A stretch of DNA of 13,472 nt, from positions 1 through 13,472 of the forward strand of contig JAUXDV010000023.1 in assembly GCA_030620735.1 (NCBI GenBank), written 5' to 3'. Source of the stretch: Gammaproteobacteria bacterium. GTDB taxonomy: Bacteria > Pseudomonadota > Gammaproteobacteria > Chromatiales > Chromatiaceae. Of this stretch, positions 11,864-13,472 are shown piece by piece. The translations under genes were made by a program, and so were the position numbers. Positions within the stretch are counted from its first letter, which is position 1, and each line of letters opens with the position of its first letter. Below the pieces are notes generated by a model. It was not told where the DNA came from. It made no database searches and saw nothing but the letters and a program-made list of their open reading frames with translations.

Positions 11864-13472
11864 TTACAAGGCAGCCAGTTTCTCCAGCTGCTGCTGAAGA
11901 TTTTCCAGTGCGGTCTTGCACTCTTCGAGTTTGATACGCTCCTTCTGTACTACAGATTGCGGCGCTTTGTCGACAAAGTTTGGATTCGATAGCTTCTTTT
12001 GAGTGCGCTCCTGATCACCGCTGAGCCTGCTGATCTCTTTCTGCAGACGCTGGCGTTCGGCCTCCACATCGATGAGTCCGGCCATCGGGATCAGCACCTG
12101 CATCTCGCCGACCAGGGCAGTGGCCGATTCAGGAGCCTCGTCATCAGCGGAGAGAATCTCGATCGACTCGGTGCGCGCCAGAAAATCAAGATAGGCGCGG
12201 TTGTCCACAGCACGTTGCCGGTCGGCTTCAGTGGCGTTGGCCAACAGAACAGGGACTCGCTTGCCCGGTGCTATATTCATCTCTCCCCTGATCTTGCGAA
12301 TGCCGAGGATAAACTGCATCACCCACTCCATCTCCTCGACAGCCTGCGTGTCTACACGGGAAGCATCGACAACAGGGTAGGGCTGCAGCGAAACAGTTTC
12401 ACCGCTGATGCCGGCAAGCGGAGCAACCCGCTGCCAGACCTCCTCGGTGATAAAGGGGATGATCGGGTGCGCAAGACGCAGCAGCTGCTCCAGCACCTGC
12501 ACCAGCGTCTGGCGGGTTCCGCGTTTGGCGGCTTCACTGGAGTCGTCGCTGTTGAGAATGGTTTTGGAGAGTTCCAGGTACCAGTCGCAGTAGTGATTCC
12601 AGGTAAATTCATAGATTGCCCTGGCGGCATGATCGAGGCGATAGCTGTCAATACTTTTGCCGGTCGTCTCAGTCGCCTGCTGTAGGCGTGTGAGTATCCA
12701 GCGGTCGGCAATCGAGAGTTCGATATCAGCATCACCGTGCTGACCGCAATCCTCACCCTCGCTGTTCATCAGCACATAGCGGGCGGCATTCCAAATCTTG
12801 TTGCAGAAGTTGCGGTAACCCTCGACGCGCCCCATGTCAAAATTGATATCGCGCCCCGTCGACGCCAGCGCGGCAAAGGTGAAGCGCAGCGCATCGGTGC
12901 CGAAGGCAGGGATGCCATCGGGGAAATCCTTGCGTGTCAGCTTCTCGATCTTCGGCGCGTTCTCCGGCTGCATCAAACCCGTGGTGCGTTTTTTGACCAG
13001 CGGCTCGAGTTCGATGCCGTCGATGAGATCGATCGGATCCAGCACGTTGCCCTTGGATTTTGACATCTTCTGCCCGTGGGAGTCGCGCACCAGGCCATGG
13101 ATGTAGACCTCATGAAAGGGCACGTCATCCATGAACTTGAGCCCCATCATGATCATGCGGGCGACCCAGAAAAAGATGATGTCAAACCCCGTCACCAGCA
13201 CGCTGGTCGGGTAGAAGCTCTTCAGGCGTTCGGTCTCTTCAGGCCATCCCAGCGTGGAGAATGGCCACAGGGCGGAGCTGAACCAGGTGTCCAGGACATC
13301 CTCATCCTGCTGCAACGCATAGTCTGCCGGAAGCTTGTGTTTAGTGCGCACCTCCTCCTCGGAGCGACCGACGTAGACATTGCCCTCCCGGTCATACCAT
13401 GCAGGAATACGATGTCCCCACCAGATCTGGCGGCTGATGCACCAGTCCTCGATGTTGTTCATCCACTCGAAG
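11864..13472 (-). CDS. valS: Valyl-tRNA synthetase, C-terminal 535 residues (5' end beyond window)
   Basis: This class I aminoacyl-tRNA synthetase charges tRNA-Val. The frame is open to the right edge, where it reads FEWMNNIEDWCISRQIWWGH, so the Met at 13462 is internal and not a start. In order come the CISRQIWWGHRIPAW block, DEDVLDTWFSSALWPFSTLGWP, the catalytic-domain segment FFWVARMIMMG, the KMSKS loop (GQKMSKSKGN; codons for KMSKS at 13055-13069) and GTDALRFTFAALASTGRDINF. The anticodon-binding helices follow (NFCNKIWNAARYV, then LAHPIIPFITEEVWQ). The protein ends in a charged coiled coil, about the last 65 residues, the tRNA-binding arm typical of ValRS. E. coli ValRS is 951 residues, so somewhat over half is present. 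The HIGH motif and most of the editing domain are outside the window. No frame disruption is seen. Confidence 0.97.
   Translation of the reverse strand, partial: FEWMNNIEDWCISRQIWWGHRIPAWYDREGNVYVGRSEEEVRTKHKLPADYALQQDEDVLDTWFSSALWPFSTLGWPEETERLKSFYPTSVLVTGFDIIFFWVARMIMMGLKFMDDVPFHEVYIHGLVRDSHGQKMSKSKGNVLDPIDLIDGIELEPLVKKRTTGLMQPENAPKIEKLTRKDFPDGIPAFGTDALRFTFAALASTGRDINFDMGRVEGYRNFCNKIWNAARYVLMNSEGEDCGQHGDADIELSIADRWILTRLQQATETTGKSIDSYRLDHAARAIYEFTWNHYCDWYLELSKTILNSDDSSEAAKRGTRQTLVQVLEQLLRLAHPIIPFITEEVWQRVAPLAGISGETVSLQPYPVVDASRVDTQAVEEMEWVMQFILGIRKIRGEMNIAPGKRVPVLLANATEADRQRAVDNRAYLDFLARTESIEILSADDEAPESATALVGEMQVLIPMAGLIDVEAERQRLQKEISRLSGDQERTQKKLSNPNFVDKAPQSVVQKERIKLEECKTALENLQQQLEKLAAL

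Noticed and set aside
11999..12685. 228-residue plus-strand frame opposite valS
   Set aside because: It is antisense to conserved ValRS sequence and shows no motif; a shadow frame.
13460..13472. Met at 13462 as the start of a 532-residue protein
   Set aside because: The frame continues upstream with FEW and the sequence enters in the middle of ValRS, so the gene is truncated by the window, not by nature.

Overview
The window looks like chromosomal DNA of a sulfur-oxidising gammaproteobacterium. This is an inference from three things: a DsrE2-like protein, a DsrC/TusE-family protein, and an FNR whose key residues all match E. coli FNR numbering at a constant offset of minus three. Several intergenic hairpin repeats of types that are widespread in Proteobacteria fit this. 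Nothing here fixes the genus. I see no rRNA, tRNA, CRISPR array, intact insertion sequence or phage gene.

Left part (1-2700), redox and sulfur genes. A DsrE2-like gene enters from the left edge and ends at a strong intrinsic terminator. A cytochrome b561-type membrane protein (minus strand) is divergent from an Fe-S-sensing FNR regulator (plus strand). The fnr gene converges on a minus-strand gene for a short, single-cysteine DsrC/TusE-like protein. The gap between those two is packed with hairpins.

Middle part (2835-9650), a same-strand run. First is an unusual three-part protein: a SpoT-type HD phosphohydrolase domain, a CBS pair, and a C-terminal helical domain ending in an RNNLAH motif that looks like HEPN. 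Next is a patatin-family phospholipase predicted to be a lipoprotein. Then comes a 1140-residue fusion of LplT-type lysophospholipid flippase, PlsC-type acyltransferase and acyl-ACP synthetase (LplT-Aas). Last is a small stand-alone cyclic-nucleotide-binding domain protein, joined to the fusion gene by a 14-codon micro-ORF that exactly bridges the gap. The patatin and LplT-Aas make biochemical sense together: one deacylates phospholipid, the other imports and re-acylates the lysophospholipid.

Right part (9814-13472), minus-strand genes: an AI-2E/PerM-family membrane protein, a six-helix potassium-channel-like protein with a TLGYGD filter, and the C-terminal 535 residues of valyl-tRNA synthetase (valS), which runs off the right edge. 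Two same-orientation copies of a CGTCATTCCGGC...GCCGGAATGACG inverted-repeat element flank the channel gene. The distal copy overlaps the longest possible start of that gene, so a downstream start is preferred.

The most novel-looking item is the HD-CBS-HEPN-like protein. The most coherent functional module is the patatin / LplT-Aas / cNMP-binding group.
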